From: Atriophallophorus winterbourni
Taxonomy: Eukaryota; Platyhelminthes; Trematoda; Plagiorchiida; Microphallidae
Length of the DNA: 64,000 nucleotides
Assembly: GCA_013407085.1 (NCBI GenBank)
Contig: JACCGJ010016150.1
Location: 1 to 64,000 of the forward strand
Direction of reading: 5' to 3'
Below, in pieces: positions 35,177-47,900 of the stretch. The translations under genes and the position numbers were made by a program. How positions within the stretch are numbered: the first letter of the stretch is position 1; the number at the start of each line of letters is the position of its first letter. The notes under the pieces were generated by a model. It made no database searches and had not been told where the DNA came from. It saw only the letters and a program-made list of their open reading frames with translations.

Positions 35177-36189
35177 AATCGGTCCCGAAACAAGATATCG
35201 ATTTGAGACATGGTTTTCTGATTTTGGCAGCTTTGTTCAAAACCGAGTTTATATTTTTGCTGATCATTAGAGGATACGATCCCGATGAAAAAGTCACTAG
35301 ATCCAACCAGGCGACATATTCGCCTTAGTAAAGAGGTTTACATTGTAGACCATTTTTCGAACTGTCATTAATGCAATCACCTAGAACTTTTTCGAGAGTT
35401 GTATTATCCAGTTTCGGCCCCGAAGCCTATACGAGTATGAGAAGCCATTTTCGCGGCGTATCAGACGCGCAACGCATTCTGGTCGTACTGCAGCAGATTT
35501 CTTACCTTATTTTTATTCCCAGCAAACGAAAACATTTTGCTTTTCGGGTGTTGGTACAACTTTCTTGTAAATCAGGAATAAGCTCCCTCAGAACACTTAA
35601 TATTTTGGAACACCGCTAATGACTTTGACTTGTTTAGACAATTTTCCTATAAGACTTAGGCAATTATCCAATTTTAACAAAATTTTGTAAATATATGGTT
35701 TGCGATATTTTAAAAAAATCATTACTAACACAACAATATCGATGATTTACACGCTATTACAACGCTTCATAAATGCAATAATTTACACGAACTATCAAAT
35801 TGAATGCCTACGCCGGTCAAATTCAACTTGAGTTTTTCTGGTGCCTTGAATTTATTCTTGCAGCATTATTCTAAATGGCGTGAATACCAAATGTCAGTCT
35901 GCACTAATTCCTCATATCATGAAGCCACGGGCACGTTTAGCCTTCATGTCAGTCTGAGTCTGTAGCGAAATATTCCGCATGTCATTCAGCGTAAAATAGC
36001 AAACAAACGATCGGAATTTTTCTTGGTGAAGAAACTAAAGTGACAGATTGAGTGATTAGATGAACTGTAAAATTCTATGTTTAGCAAAGTCGGGTATCTT
36101 TTTATGTAATCAACATTCTTCCATTTTGATCGATACGAGAATGCGTGTACGTGATTTAGATCTCAGAACAAGATTGATTCTTCGTCAGG

Positions 36190-36192
<3 letters not shown>

Positions 36193-36220
<28 letters not shown>

Positions 36221-36236
36221 AAGAGAGAGAGAGAGA
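36193..36236. repeat. Compound (TA)n(GA)n microsatellite
   Basis: About 29 bases of TA followed by about 15 bases of GA repeats. Confidence 0.95.
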
Positions 36237-38844
36237 AGGTGGGAGATGAATGCATAGATAAGTGGATATAAGAGAAGAAAGATAACAAAGTTATATATAA
36301 CCTAAATTTCAATAAAGTTTATTACCCATCTGAACCGTTTAATACGTAACATGATTCAAAGATAAGTGAATATCGCTCAAACAGGTTTGCTACGAATATC
36401 AAAAAAATTTTCATTGTAGAATTAGTGAAAACAGCATAAATCGTTGAATGTATGAAACGATGTGCCGCTGGGATTCAGTGTGAACTCTAAGCAAACCACC
36501 ACAATTTAGGCGATTTCCCATACAGCAGCAAGTTTTCTCCCCTGCATTTTATCTGTCTGAGTGCAGCTCAAAGTTTAGACATCAATGAGATTAGAACATG
36601 TATTTTTGATTAAACTTAATAGTCAGTAATTTTGTTCCGTTGCTCATATCGTTGGTTTAATGAAAACATATATTACAAATGCTATTTAATAAGGCTACCA
36701 ACACTCACATTTAAATAAAACACTAAATTTATTCAAAGGAAACAATAGATTAGAATGGAGTTTTTTTGGGTATTTAATAAGAAGCTGCCTGGAAACTTAC
36801 TGTTTACCTTTTTAGAACAACTTTTGCTCGATCAACCCAAGTGGGGTTCAGATATTTGCTATGCAACGAATCATTAAATGAAACCTGTGGATGCGTTGTC
36901 AGTTGGTTACACCGTCCCTCACAACTTGTTTCGGTGACTTGGCTGTAGTAACTTAAGGACAGTTAAGGCGATAGCTGTTCAAAACTTCTGACCATTGATA
37001 TAAGTGCAATAACGATTAATTCGTGGTATTTTATAATCTTTGCGAACATTAATACCTACTAAGCCAGTAGAAGTAATTTCACGTGATATTGAGTTCTCGG
37101 TTAGCGTTGCATTTTGAACTGGTCCGTTTTCGATTTCTTTCATGTGTATATTGTAGAGCTTGGCGTGAAAACCGAATGAGAAGCATTCTATCGAAGTAAT
37201 TAATTGATTCGATTCGAAATTCATCTTGCTAATGCATAAAAACTGGCGAGATACAAATTCAGCTTTTACATATATCAATTCATATTGAAGTTGAAATCGT
37301 GTATGTAAAACTTCAGCTAATGCTATATTTGTATTTCTCAAGATGGAATCTTTTGTTTAAGTTTCACGAAATTTTGTATTATAACCAATAGGTTATAATT
37401 TTGCTGTCGCTGGCGTCTTTTGAGTTTCCTTTAGCGGCAAATGATTTTTCACGAGGCAGCATTGTACAACAAATATTGACTAATTTAAGCGAGCAACTTC
37501 AGCAGCGTGAGTTGAACTGAAAATCAAAATAACATCAATCTTCTGAGCTCATGGTTAAATAGGGGGTGAGCAAAAGTTAGTTGCTAGGATTCCTGCCTCC
37601 GTCTATTGTCTTTTATCAACTACTAGAATTCCATCTATAAAAGTGTGGGGTGCCTCTAATGATTAAGTGCTTAATAAGAATTAAATATACCAAACAAACC
37701 GAGAGATTGGCCTTTTTCTACATCATTCGATCCTCTTATCAATTGCACATCATTCAGTGAAACTTATTTAGCCGAATCACTCGAAATATTACGACTGAGC
37801 TAATAGCCACGATACTACATTACAAGCACTAAAAGCCGGAAGTTTCAAGATAAGTAAATTATTATCGGTATCAAGGTTGGTTTTGATAGACTCAATAATA
37901 GCTTAAGCCTGCATGACATTATTGCGAAACCTTCTTTTCATGTGATTTCCCAGGAATACTGATCAATACATTGAATTTGTAGAGCAGGGTACAATGTAAC
38001 ATTCAGCAGAGTAACGGTGAAAAATGTTTGTGGTAAGTAAGACATTATGAACATAAATATTCTTAACATACTCGACGCATTATAAACATTTATCTGCTTC
38101 CTTTACCTAGTTGAAAGTTTTCTAATTGTTTGTCACATCATTAATCAACGTATAAAAAACCGACATAATTATGCACATTAAATTTATCACAACATGCCAA
38201 CGCAATCCATCATTTTCTTTTCTCACCCTCAGAGCTTAAAAAAATTACTGCCAAGTGTCGATAAAACTGCGATTCCTTCACTTAACACGACACCGTGATT
38301 TCAGGTTCAACATACGGTGCAGCATCAAGTTGTGAACATCTGTCCGTGAAAAAATTACACTGTTGACGCCCATCGCTCATGTCGATCTTCACGCGTCTCG
38401 ACGGTGTGGCCAAATCGCGTGTGTAAACCAAATGTATGACATCTGAAGCGAAACCCGGGGCTAGGAGCAGGCGATGAGGACGAGTGCATCGCCCAGATTG
38501 TTTGCGCCCGCACCCTCATCAGGCAGCACGTGTGGATTTGGGAGAATCGAAACAGTGTAAGCAACACCTGCAACGCATGTTTGTCTTTCTCGGTTTCACT
38601 TGTTTTTATTCTATGACACATTTAGGCGCTAATTTCCCAACCGAGTTTTATCCCTGATCACTTTATAACTTTCGAATAACGAGCGGAAGAATTGACAATT
38701 GTTTTTGATAGAAAACACCTGAATGTGTTTACGTTTGTATAAATCTAAATTTATTAAAAGTTGTTAAGTCGCTCCTCATATAAAATCAAATTGAAGTGGA
38801 AAAAATAACCTTTAAATATGGACATTTTGTTCAATCCCATGGGC

Positions 38845-38930
38845 TTAATGCCTCCAGATGCTTGCAGACACGAACCGGTTGGTATTGCCATGATTATCCA
38901 ACAGTGGCATACAAGTTCATATCTTTTATA
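38845..38930 (+). repeat. Family B hammerhead repeat fragment (B5)
   Basis: CCAGATG...GCAGACACGAACCGGTTGG (38850-38882) lines up with the family B ribozyme with several base losses. It then jumps to the family tail ATCCAACAGTGGCATACAAG (38899-38918). The middle of the unit is deleted. It cannot be catalytic. Confidence 0.6.
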
Positions 38931-40715
38931 ATCTGTAAACATTTTCTCACATGAATATTTGTGACAGCTTGTGTAAGGCTTCCCAATATCATTCTTTGAA
39001 ATGCTAATTTTTTAAACTGGTTGCTTGTAAAATTATCTCATTGATAAGGATCGCATATATTCACTCATCTAAAAGCGTGTATATCACCGAAACATGAACA
39101 TCGTTTTCTATAATTAATTAATATCATAACATATAGTGTCTTATTCAAAGTATGATGAACTACTAAAGTGTATCGCGAATTTGAAGTAATAGAAGCATCC
39201 TCTTAAGTGGTTCAACAATCATATTAATTGCCACATTTCCACCGAATATAATGCGTGTAAGCACTGAGCACTAGCACTGTCATCATAACAAAAGTTATTG
39301 TCTCCAAATACCTGAATATGATGCTTGAATCCCATTTTTACCATTTTACTATGATCAAAAACTATTTCATAAATTCTGAACATATGAGTTAGCTCCAGAA
39401 CTAGTTCCAGAATCTTGAAGACAGTTGACGCGATTTGGTGAATTTGTAAGAATACAAATTAAGAAGAAATCTTTGAATTCCTGGCATTAAATCCACTGTG
39501 TTTATAAAGATTATGGCAGCCGGAAATAGAAACCACGTTGAAATAGTTGTCAAAGAAATTGAGAATAACTTGCTCTTAACCCGATTTCGGAATTTCGCTT
39601 TTGTAAAGCATGGATTCTTTTCGGCTTTCGAAGCGGGGACATTAGACTACAATTTAAGGTTTCCCAATAGTTTATATTTCAGTTTAGTTTTTTAGCGATG
39701 TGATGAAGAGTAGCTCGTGTCAAATTCCCCGTTATTATTCACGATAAAATATCTCGTTGAATACGACACATTACACGTGTACAAATTACATTAAATAAAT
39801 ACTTTATTCTGTGTGATAATTTATTTACCCGTTTGAATTTCGTTCACGCCTCACTGACAATGCATATTGAATAACGCGTTAGGCTTCAAAAACTTTCAAC
39901 CCCACAGCCGCTTTCCGAGCACGGTCGGCCTGAACGCCACCCACCAGTAATGACGACTGGGAGTTGACAGTGGGCTGGGCCACCAAGGCGGAATGCTGTT
40001 ACAGACACCGTGGACGGTACCAACGCCAGCATCGCACCAAATCACCTGTCAAAATTTGCCCAGCTTTAGAACGTGCTTCGGATGCGGTTAATCACGCGTG
40101 TCCATAGTATTCTGTTGGAAAAAAGTAAAACGTGTCCGGTTTTCATTCTCACTGTCTAATGTGGAGCGGATATTTCCAAAACCAAAGAAAAATGTTAATC
40201 CGATTAGGTAGCATTGGAAAAGTTATTATAAGTTAATTCGAGGTTGTGGATTGCTGCTACAGATTAATAATTACGGGATCATTACAACGGTGTTCATAAT
40301 TCATTGATAATGAAAATACGATTATCATATAGGTATATATATATATTGCATAATATTTTTATACCAAATGATGGGAAGATGACACAAATAGGATGCCAAT
40401 GTTACAGCCATACTGATTTTTGTAATATAGAAATAAATTTACTGGTCCGTTTTAGTTTCGGCAAAACGTTTGAAAATTATCTTAATCTTAATTCATATAC
40501 AATAGAATTGTCGTAATGTTTGAAAAAAATTTATTCGTTTTTGCTAACTTTGCACGTCAACTTGGTGATTAGAGAGAGCATTCCTAGAACAGTGTCCGGT
40601 AAACAAAATAGCTATATTTGCATTCATATCCATGGATTATAAACTTAGACAGTTTTATGGTAGAAAAGCTGTAAGCTTAACAATAACCAAAGGATGGCGA
40701 GGTATATCAATGAAA
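38931..40715. other. Unassigned DNA with a GC-rich island
   Basis: 39880-40075 is clearly GC-richer than its surroundings but has no ORF or repeat match that I can support. The remainder is AT-rich. Confidence 0.35.
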
Positions 40716-40719
40716 AATA

Positions 40720-40870
40720 TAAAATGTGTTGCTCACATCACTTTGGTCATCCATAAGCGCCTTGAATACTTGACCACGAATCACTATGTGATTCTGTGTT
40801 TGAACATCGTGGTTCGTTGTACGAACCCTATGCAACAGTGGCATTCGAGTATAACCTTGTTTGTAATATA
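40720..40870 (+). repeat. Family A repeat body (A2)
   Basis: This is the reverse complement of the family A body between the two ribozyme segments at 850-990: CATAAGCGC, TTGAATACTTGACC, ATTCTGTGTTTGAACATCGT. It contains the best family A hairpin, GGTTCGT-TGT-ACGAACC (40811-40827), a perfect 7-bp stem. After it comes CTATGCAACAGTGGCAT, which matches the block after the family B hairpin. No ribozyme segment is attached here. Confidence 0.75.
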
Positions 40871-42640
40871 CAGTTCTGTAGCAAAATATCAAAAGACATA
40901 ATATAACTATAGATAAATATAGCTGAACTGATTTGTGAATAAAAAACAAATGACTTTCCCTTGATATTGCTATCGAAAACAATCGCTCAAAGAAGATATG
41001 TATCATTATAATGCATTTAAGAAGTGTTTTTCTAACATTTAGGTTCAATATCCTGGGCAAATGAAAATTGATTTTCAACGTTACCTTTGTAGATTGTTCC
41101 GACTAATGTGCTGGCTGAAAAGAAATGATGTTTGTTTGTTTGTCCGCTTTGAACAGGTAGGCACGCAGAATGTTTATTCTTCTTGATGAACGAATGACTG
41201 GATGAAATTTTCGCCCGTTTGATCGTCTGACCAAACAAAATTTTCGCTGAGATTACTGTCTCATTTTCTCTCAGATGCTGACAGTTTTGTTGATTTGTCA
41301 CACACCACCAGAGTTTACTGCCGCCTCGCCATCTCCCGCGCTGTCAACCTCATTCAACGGCGCTCATGTCGTTCAGAAAACCAACGTGATTCAAAATAGT
41401 TTGTTCAATTTTGTTGAAAAAATGGATTGGATCATAGTGCTCCGTGCGGGGTGAAAAATTTGTATTTTACTACCGTTTCTATTTTGCTACAAATATATCA
41501 ATTTTGCACATCAAAGTGTTTTACATTTCGGCTACTTATGTTACAAGTGGTTTCATATTGACAGGATTTTTTCGTTGAATGATGCATACCTTTGCATGCA
41601 GTCTGGAATATTCGACACCACTTGTTTCTAATTGGTTATGGTTGATTTCCTGAATTCATTTTTCACGGACTAGTAAGAGTGCAACAGAATAAGCGTTGTT
41701 GAGTGTGCGTGTGAGTGCCTGTTAAATTTGCCGGCATTTATATCAACTTTTCAAGTTACTCATTTCAGCGTACCATGAATTCATCGGAAAGGCAAATTGA
41801 AGCACGGTGAAGTGGTTGTTTACAAATTGATTGGCAAACCTAAGTGTCTTTTCTGTTGTGTGTATGTGATTTTCGTAGGAAATATTACCTCGGTAGCTGA
41901 GCAGGATTTAAATCCTATGGTGGAAGTGATCTTGAGATTGAATATTTTTAGTGAAATGTGATTAAATATGGTGTAAATATCTATAGACAGAGCAATTTCC
42001 TGCCGCAAGCAAATTTTTTTAGTGAGGTACATTTAGTTGACTTTGGTGAATTAATCATTCAAATGTAAGAAAAATAAAGGACGATTGACATAAAAATATA
42101 AATTTAAAACAACGCTCTGCTTAATTATTGTTCATTTCTAATGTGTCATGGCTAACATTATTTTCGAAGGGTACACTCTGTTTATTTGGCGAAAAATCAC
42201 GAAAAATTATCGTATATCGAGAACTCTTCATAGATCTGGGGATTTAAGTGATGAAAATCGACAGTGAATCTCCTTCTTGTAATATGTATCTTATTAATTA
42301 TGGGACTTCCTCATTTCTTTATAGCAAGTCAAGCATAAACGGTTCCAGGAAGTTTATCATGCTGAGGCATTTAGATCAGGTTCAAGAATAAACGGCGCTG
42401 AAATTCGCAGTCATTCCTGATTATCAATTAGAGATTCGCTAAGCAAATATGAGAACCGTTGTTAAACTCGTGTAACGGATGACTTTAGCTTTACTTTTTT
42501 ATCAGTCTCTACATTCAATAACGATTGACAGTGCGAACTCGATTGATCAGGGTTTATTAATTTCTACTTTGCTTGAATTAAACTATCTTTTGTATTTTCA
42601 TATCGCAATCAGCGCTTGATTTTTTATTTCCCTTTACATA
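40871..42640. other. Unassigned DNA
   Basis: Open frames such as minus 40707-41078 (123 codons, partly within the family A repeat) and minus 41032-41301 have no recognised domain. Confidence 0.35.
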
Positions 42641-42649
42641 TTTTGAGCA

Positions 42650-43315
42650 ATAGGCTACAGAAGTTTGTTAGCATCAAAAAGCAAGTTGAACGAGGAATAT
42701 TATATAGGTCGAACTGTTCTTCAACACGCCTCATCCGAAAGCGATTTAGGCGTGATCATTCGGTCTGACTTAGAAAACTCTCTGCCGAATATGTCGACTA
42801 GCTGCCAGTAAAGCTGAAAGCAACTTGGGTCTCCTCAGAGGAGCCTCAAGTTTGTTTGACGCCAATATAATCTGCAAATTGACTTCAAACTATATCCGCC
42901 CCAACCTCGAATATGCTATAGCGCCATGGCATCCTTATTTGAAAAAAGATATTCAGCTATTTGAAACTCCACAGCGCAGAGCGACAAAGCTCCTTCATGT
43001 ACTTTCTAATTATCCATACGAAATGCAACTTAAATTATTTAAATTGCATTCAGTCCAATACAGATCAAAACGAGGAGCACTAATCTTCATTTGGTCAGTG
43101 TTTAATCAAATAAAGCATCCATGCAGCTATTTGTTACATCTTTCCCACAAAACACCAATCTAAACATTGCCAACAGCATAGCAGGTAGAACTGTCGCAAA
43201 TACGCATTTTCCGTTCGGAAGTGTGAAATTGTTGAACAGTTTACCTACTCATGTGGTACGATCTGAAACCACCGACGCTCTTAGAAAATCACTTGATGCC
43301 CATATGTAAAAGTAT
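42650..43315 (+). mobile_element. CR1-like LINE C-terminal fragment
   Basis: Broken frames show, in order, SSESDLGVIIRSDLENS (about 42725-42780), LKAT.GLLRGASSLFDANI (42810-42870), YIRPNLEYAIAPWHPYLKKDIQLFE (42893-42967), QRRATKLL, YEMQLKLFKLHSVQYRSKRGALIFIW and, after a frameshift near 43150, a GRTVANTHFPFGSVKLLNSLPTHVV segment ending in SLDAHM and a stop at 43306. This is the thumb and C-terminal part of a CR1/L2-type ORF2. It differs from the CR1 copies at 18-24 kb, so it comes from another family. Confidence 0.75.
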
Positions 43316-44057
43316 GTGTTCACTTTTGGAAATAATTTATAACAATATGTTTTTCGATACTTTTTAACCATCCGACGTACATTTTTGTGCGTCTTGTAAA
43401 GAATAGCTTTATTACCCGAATATCATCTATGAATAAATATGTACGCATTGCAGTTTATTGACGAAAATATAAACGCACATACAGTGATTACAAATAAATC
43501 GTCTAAAATCAGTTAAGTAACTCCGCCAATTACATAAAATCTCAAACAACGACAGGCTTTGTGTGGTTTGTACTCGTCGTGGTTGGGATTATGTGACCAG
43601 TTTTCTTTATCGTTGAATAAGTTGAATGTTTGATTTATTATGTTATTCATACCTTATGAACTTACATTACTGAGACAGCTTTCGGTTGATTGCCTTCCTC
43701 AATTAGAAGCAGAATGATTCGCTTCATTGAGCCAATAAACAATGGTAAGAATGTAAGCATAGTTAGAATTCCGAGCCATTATGAAGTGTTTATTTTTCTA
43801 TTATGATGCTATTGAATCTCACGGTGGCGGCTTCATTAGCACATAATATAATCTTACTAACACATGCTAGTCTATCGCAGTTCTATTTGGGGCACACAAT
43901 TTATTTCTGTGTAAGATAGAAAATCAAAATATACTTATTTGCAAACCTTTTACCATATGCAACCCAAAATTGAAAATCGCTTAACGCAGTTTTTTTCAAA
44001 TTTACTGATTTTACCGCGCCAAGTGCACGTTGTGTTCACGTTATCAAACGGAGTTGG
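43316..44057. other. AT-rich DNA, nothing recognised
   Basis: No ORF, repeat or RNA motif was seen. Confidence 0.4.
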
Positions 44058-44092
44058 ATATGCAAATCTTATCCAGCAGTGGTATAAAGTTT
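44058..44092 (+). repeat. Family B tail scrap
   Basis: CTTATCCAGCAGTGGTATAAAG resembles the CTTATCCAACAGTGGCATACAAG tail of the family. It is too short for more. Confidence 0.4.
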
Positions 44093-44732
44093 AGAGTTTT
44101 TCTTTCAATTACTATCTTGGTGTGAAATAAAAATATATGTTGAAATAATCAGTTATGTAACTAATGGACTGTATCGCTGATTTTGCCAAGAGCATACTAA
44201 TTCATGAAGTTAACACAGTTTGGACTTTGTACAATCCACAACCTCGTGGAAAGAAACATTTGATTGCTCGATTGCTGATAGCTGATTGCTGATTCGAAAA
44301 AACGGTTTTAATTTTATCGTAATTACACCGTATCCCCGTGAACGCTAGCAATATTTTGCATGTTGCCTGGTGTACCCATTCGAAAGCGAGATAAACATAT
44401 AACATATTGGCATATCGGAATTTAATTATTATAGTGAATTTGTTCATCCCAATCAAATCTTGAAAATTCAATCCTCAAAATTTAACAATGATTTTCGTCA
44501 CGATTTCTGCATAATATGTAGGTCAATTACCATAGTGCAAAGTCTTAAGTACATTGATTTCGTGCCGAGTAGATAAGTGATTTTCAAGTTGCCAAATTAT
44601 GAACATTATTTTTATTTCGCTGAGGGTAAAGAGGCCTACGTTATATCGGCAATATTTCAATAAATTTAAGACCGATCGGGAATTTATTGTCACAAAAGAA
44701 CGTTTGCAATGAATCGTTATCAGCAGAATATT

Positions 44733-44771
44733 TTAACGTTTAGCTTCTGCCACAGAAGCTTTCTCAGACCA
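44733..44771 (-). ncRNA. Decayed hammerhead motif of PLE type
   Basis: Minus strand: GGU, then CUGAGAA (consensus CUGACGA, so G8 is lost), an 8-bp perfect stem AGCUUCUG/CAGAAGCU with a UGG loop, then AAACGUUA (G12 missing). The perfect stem II helps define the family consensus, but this copy should be inactive. Confidence 0.65.
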
Positions 44772-45060
44772 AGTGTGAGGGTACCAAAAGCGTTCAGTTT
44801 TACAATGTCTTTACTTGATCAAGCCTAAGTTAGCTAATATAGACAAGCGAGAACTAAATCATTTGATACACTCAGTGCATGCTGCGTAATTCGTAAATTT
44901 TATTGTATGTGCAGATGCGAACAATTTCCGCTGACCGACAAGCCTCTTACATAATACTTGTGTAAATAAATTTTTATGCACGTTACGTGATTGCGCTTCA
45001 CAACCGGATGCAAGATGGTGGAGATATTCGCCACATCCACCTTGTTGACCGCATTAACAC
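44733..45060 (-). mobile_element. Penelope-like element 3' end, copy 2 (decayed)
   Basis: At 44990-45058 the minus strand reads NAVNKVDVANISTILHPVV, which matches the LAVNKVDGAEISTIWRSALM end of the PLE ORF at 63.0 kb. About 230 bp further along the minus strand, 44733-44771 holds the same hammerhead-type hairpin found beyond the ORF at 62.7 kb. Shared order and spacing show that both loci are 3' ends of one PLE family. No endonuclease domain is left here. Confidence 0.7.
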
Positions 45061-46030
45061 CAGCCTTTTTATATAAACTGACTCAGTATGAAGCTTTTTC
45101 CTTTAAGGTTTCACACGTCGCATTATCAATTTCACGATATCGAGATCCACACTGTGACCTACGCTCAGATCGTGTTTATCTAGAATCCAGGATCATGATG
45201 GATATTCACTTGAATTACGAGGTTGATTTCTGATAATTTTACTTTGTTCGTTAATCGCAGTACAATTTTTGTAAGACGTTTGCAATATAAAAACCTTGGC
45301 AACCTTTGCACTTGATTTTGTAAATACAGTCCGTCACAACCTACAGGTCTCTTGAATTTGAGATGAATGTTAGGGATACGTCGCTTTCCGGTTTATAGAC
45401 CGTAAAGCTTAATAACGTTTGGTAGGATTGCCAAGATCTCTAGCCAATTAAACTTCGGTGAATATTTTTGCATAAAACATGTCAGTTTCACCTAAGTTTA
45501 CGTTCCACACATACTCCTCAAATCAATCTATTCGTAGGATTCATTATTTCGGAATCATCGCGATCTATTATAATTGACCGCCAACTCAGACTTGTTCAAC
45601 GTGTTCTTTCATTGATACTCGACAAATCCAATGATCGGACCCAATATTCTTGATTTACTAATTTTATGCAGCTAAATCTGAAAATTAGCCGTGGTGGAAT
45701 GAACCTTTGAATCCAGAAGCCCAACGGCGAACCATGCAAAGACTGCACACTTGAGGAAGTGCTCAAATCTTATTCCCAACACTCAATAGCGTTAAATGTG
45801 TAGCGACACCATTCAGTATTTCACTTCGATAGACTGTCAACCATCAAAGTAAGAGCTAATGAAACACATACGTAATAATTAATCTCTAACAGCCTAATAG
45901 AATGAAGGAGCTATCCTTATCAACGCTTTGTTGTATAAGCAATTAGGCACATTAATTTGCATAAATAATAATTTTACCTGCTTTTGTAACTGCATGTGTT
46001 ATAATCGGGAAAACATACCAACACACCCTG
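45061..46030. other. Unassigned DNA
   Basis: About 45105-45155 shares some 50 bp of moderate similarity with 59035-59085 (CACGATATCGAGA against CACGTTATCGAGA). Nothing else was recognised. Confidence 0.35.
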
Positions 46031-46034
46031 AAAA

Positions 46035-46185
46035 AGTACAGGTTGCTCGTGTATGCCACTGTTGGATTCGGTTGTTACGAGCAACCTGTTCAAGCACGTG
46101 TGCCCAAACACATGTAGATAAGGTTTAAACTCATGATCATGAACAAAAATGCCCATTTGCATGCATTTCCATCACACACGCCGCA
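46035..46185 (-). repeat. Family B repeat, no ribozyme (B6)
   Basis: TCGTGTATGCCACTGTTGG, hairpin-like GGTTGTTACGAGCAACC, CAAACACATGTAGAT, GGTTTAAACTCATGATCATG and CCCATTTGCATGCATTTCC follow the family order, but the unit stops at the CACACACG before the ribozyme. The family block is flanked by a 12-bp perfect inverted repeat CAGGTTGCTCGT (46039-46050) and ACGAGCAACCTG (46077-46088). Confidence 0.75.
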
Positions 46186-47830
46186 CAACGAGAGAGGACA
46201 CAAATTACGAAAATTGAGCAAGTTGTTTTGAACTCATTACATGCTTCAAGTTTCCATGACAAGTAGAAACAACCAACATATTCACAAAACTGATTTTTGT
46301 GGTTCATATGAAATTTCTGGTGAATTGGCCATCCGGACAAAGCGATAAAAACCAAATTATGACAGTTTGCATTTATGTAAATTAGCTCTCCTTAATTTAT
46401 GACCTGTTTGGTTGACATCTCGTCTGAAACTGATGGCTACCTCAAGAATACTTGCAATGGCAAACATCCGACATATCCCTTGACTATTAACATTATTTAC
46501 CCAATTAGGTAGTTCCTCAATGACAAAAAATTACCTAAGAATTGTTAATAAGGTTTCTTAGTCGTGTATGTTTTCAGTGCCAGCTATTGATGGTCGTGTA
46601 ATTTCGGTCGGTTCGTGAGTGAAACAATAACTTTTTGGTGAATTGTGTAACATTATGACGTCGGTAATTAGTTTAAATGGTTGTACAGCTAATCAAATTT
46701 GAAAGGTATTGGTTTGATCAAAAAGCAATTAGATGTTGCATTTTGTCCTTCATCGAGAGAAGTTTAGACAAAATAAATAGGGAGTAGAAAACCTTCGATC
46801 TCGATCCGGTAAATTATACTTGTTACAGCGGAAGTTCAAAAATAAATTTGATGGATATTTGGTAAATATAGCACCATTAATTTCCAGTTGAAACTATTAT
46901 AATTTTAGAAATACAAACCTAGTAATATGAAAAATATAATCATTTTTGTGAATGACCATACAAGAATCTGCGCCCAGGAAATCATTAAATGGTCACATGT
47001 TTCCTGTTAGATCAAATAGAAGTTGTTTACCACATTGTGAATGATAGCGATTAACACAGTATGCAACCCAAATCTGGCCATAGCTATTTCAAAATCATTG
47101 GAACTGCCAGTCGAAATTGTACATTTATCACATTACATTTTAAATTATTTCGAAGTCTCGGATTCGAGTTTACAACTTAATACAGCGAATGAGACTCTCT
47201 GCGTTTTTAGATCCTACAAAATCAAAATACATTGATTTCTAACTTTAATGAAATGGCTTTCAAGGTGGTACAAATTTCCATTGCCGGAATCACAGGTCTT
47301 ACAAATATCATGTCCCAGGGAATTTATTTTTTTCGCAATACTCAACCAATATTAGTGCTTTCTGTCAGTTTTACGATCTTCACCCGCGAGGTGATTTATT
47401 CACTTCTCCCAATGCTGCTTTATCATGATTAATTACACTGGCTTCGGAAAAATTATTATACAATATTATTCACAGGTTGATCGTCCAAACTAAATTGGCG
47501 ATGAGTAACGGTATGTCCTGGATTTGACACTTTTTTTCCCAAAAATTCACAGTGGGGGATAATTTATACAACACTAACATAATTTCGATTTATTCTAATT
47601 AGTCGAATTTTACATCAAACCATACAACATTATCCATTTCTATTTGTCAAAAATCTAGCTTTTTCATACTGTGAAAACATCTACGTTGTGATTTGTATCC
47701 ATTTTAAACTGCAGCGTAATAACTAAATTTGCTTAACTCACAAATACTAAAATTAAATTGTATCGATAATATTGAATACCAAAATATCTAATTATTTTAA
47801 ACCAAACAAACAGCAATATAACACAACAAA
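46186..47830. other. AT-rich DNA, nothing recognised
   Basis: Short frames only (up to 72 codons), with no motif and no repeat match. Confidence 0.4.
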
Positions 47831-47837
47831 TATGATG

Positions 47838-47895
47838 CAACCTGATGAGTGCAAACAGCATGAAGCTAGTCGTGGTGTGTGTATGTTATTCGTAA
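47838..47895 (+). repeat. Family B hammerhead segment, near-intact (B7)
   Basis: Plus strand: CAAC, CTGATGA (47842-47848), stem II GUGC/GCAU (one G-U) with AAACA loop, GAA, then GCUAGU and cleavage C, then GUGG. Core bases are kept, but position 15.1 is G instead of A, and stem I has one mismatch (A-G). The stem III palindrome is CTAG in place of CCGG. The rest of the unit is missing. A CR1 3' end lies directly downstream. Confidence 0.7.
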
Positions 47896-47900
47896 TTCCC

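Larger units (their letters stand above)
33391..38844. other. Long unassigned stretch with microsatellites
   Basis: No supported gene. Frames of 60-120 codons occur (for example minus 36979-37341, plus 35371-35619) without domains. A possible decayed hammerhead of PLE type lies at about 36156-36190 (see findings). A GC-rich patch at 38340-38620 is open on minus for 88 codons, unassigned. Confidence 0.35.

Noticed and set aside
35037..35306. Open frames with Tyr/Ile repeats on both strands
   Set aside because: They are readings through the (TA)n microsatellite.
38505..38535. TCATCAG (minus CTGATGA) in a GC-rich patch as a hammerhead
   Set aside because: The downstream minus sequence gives no stem II and no GAAA, and the flanks do not match family A or B.
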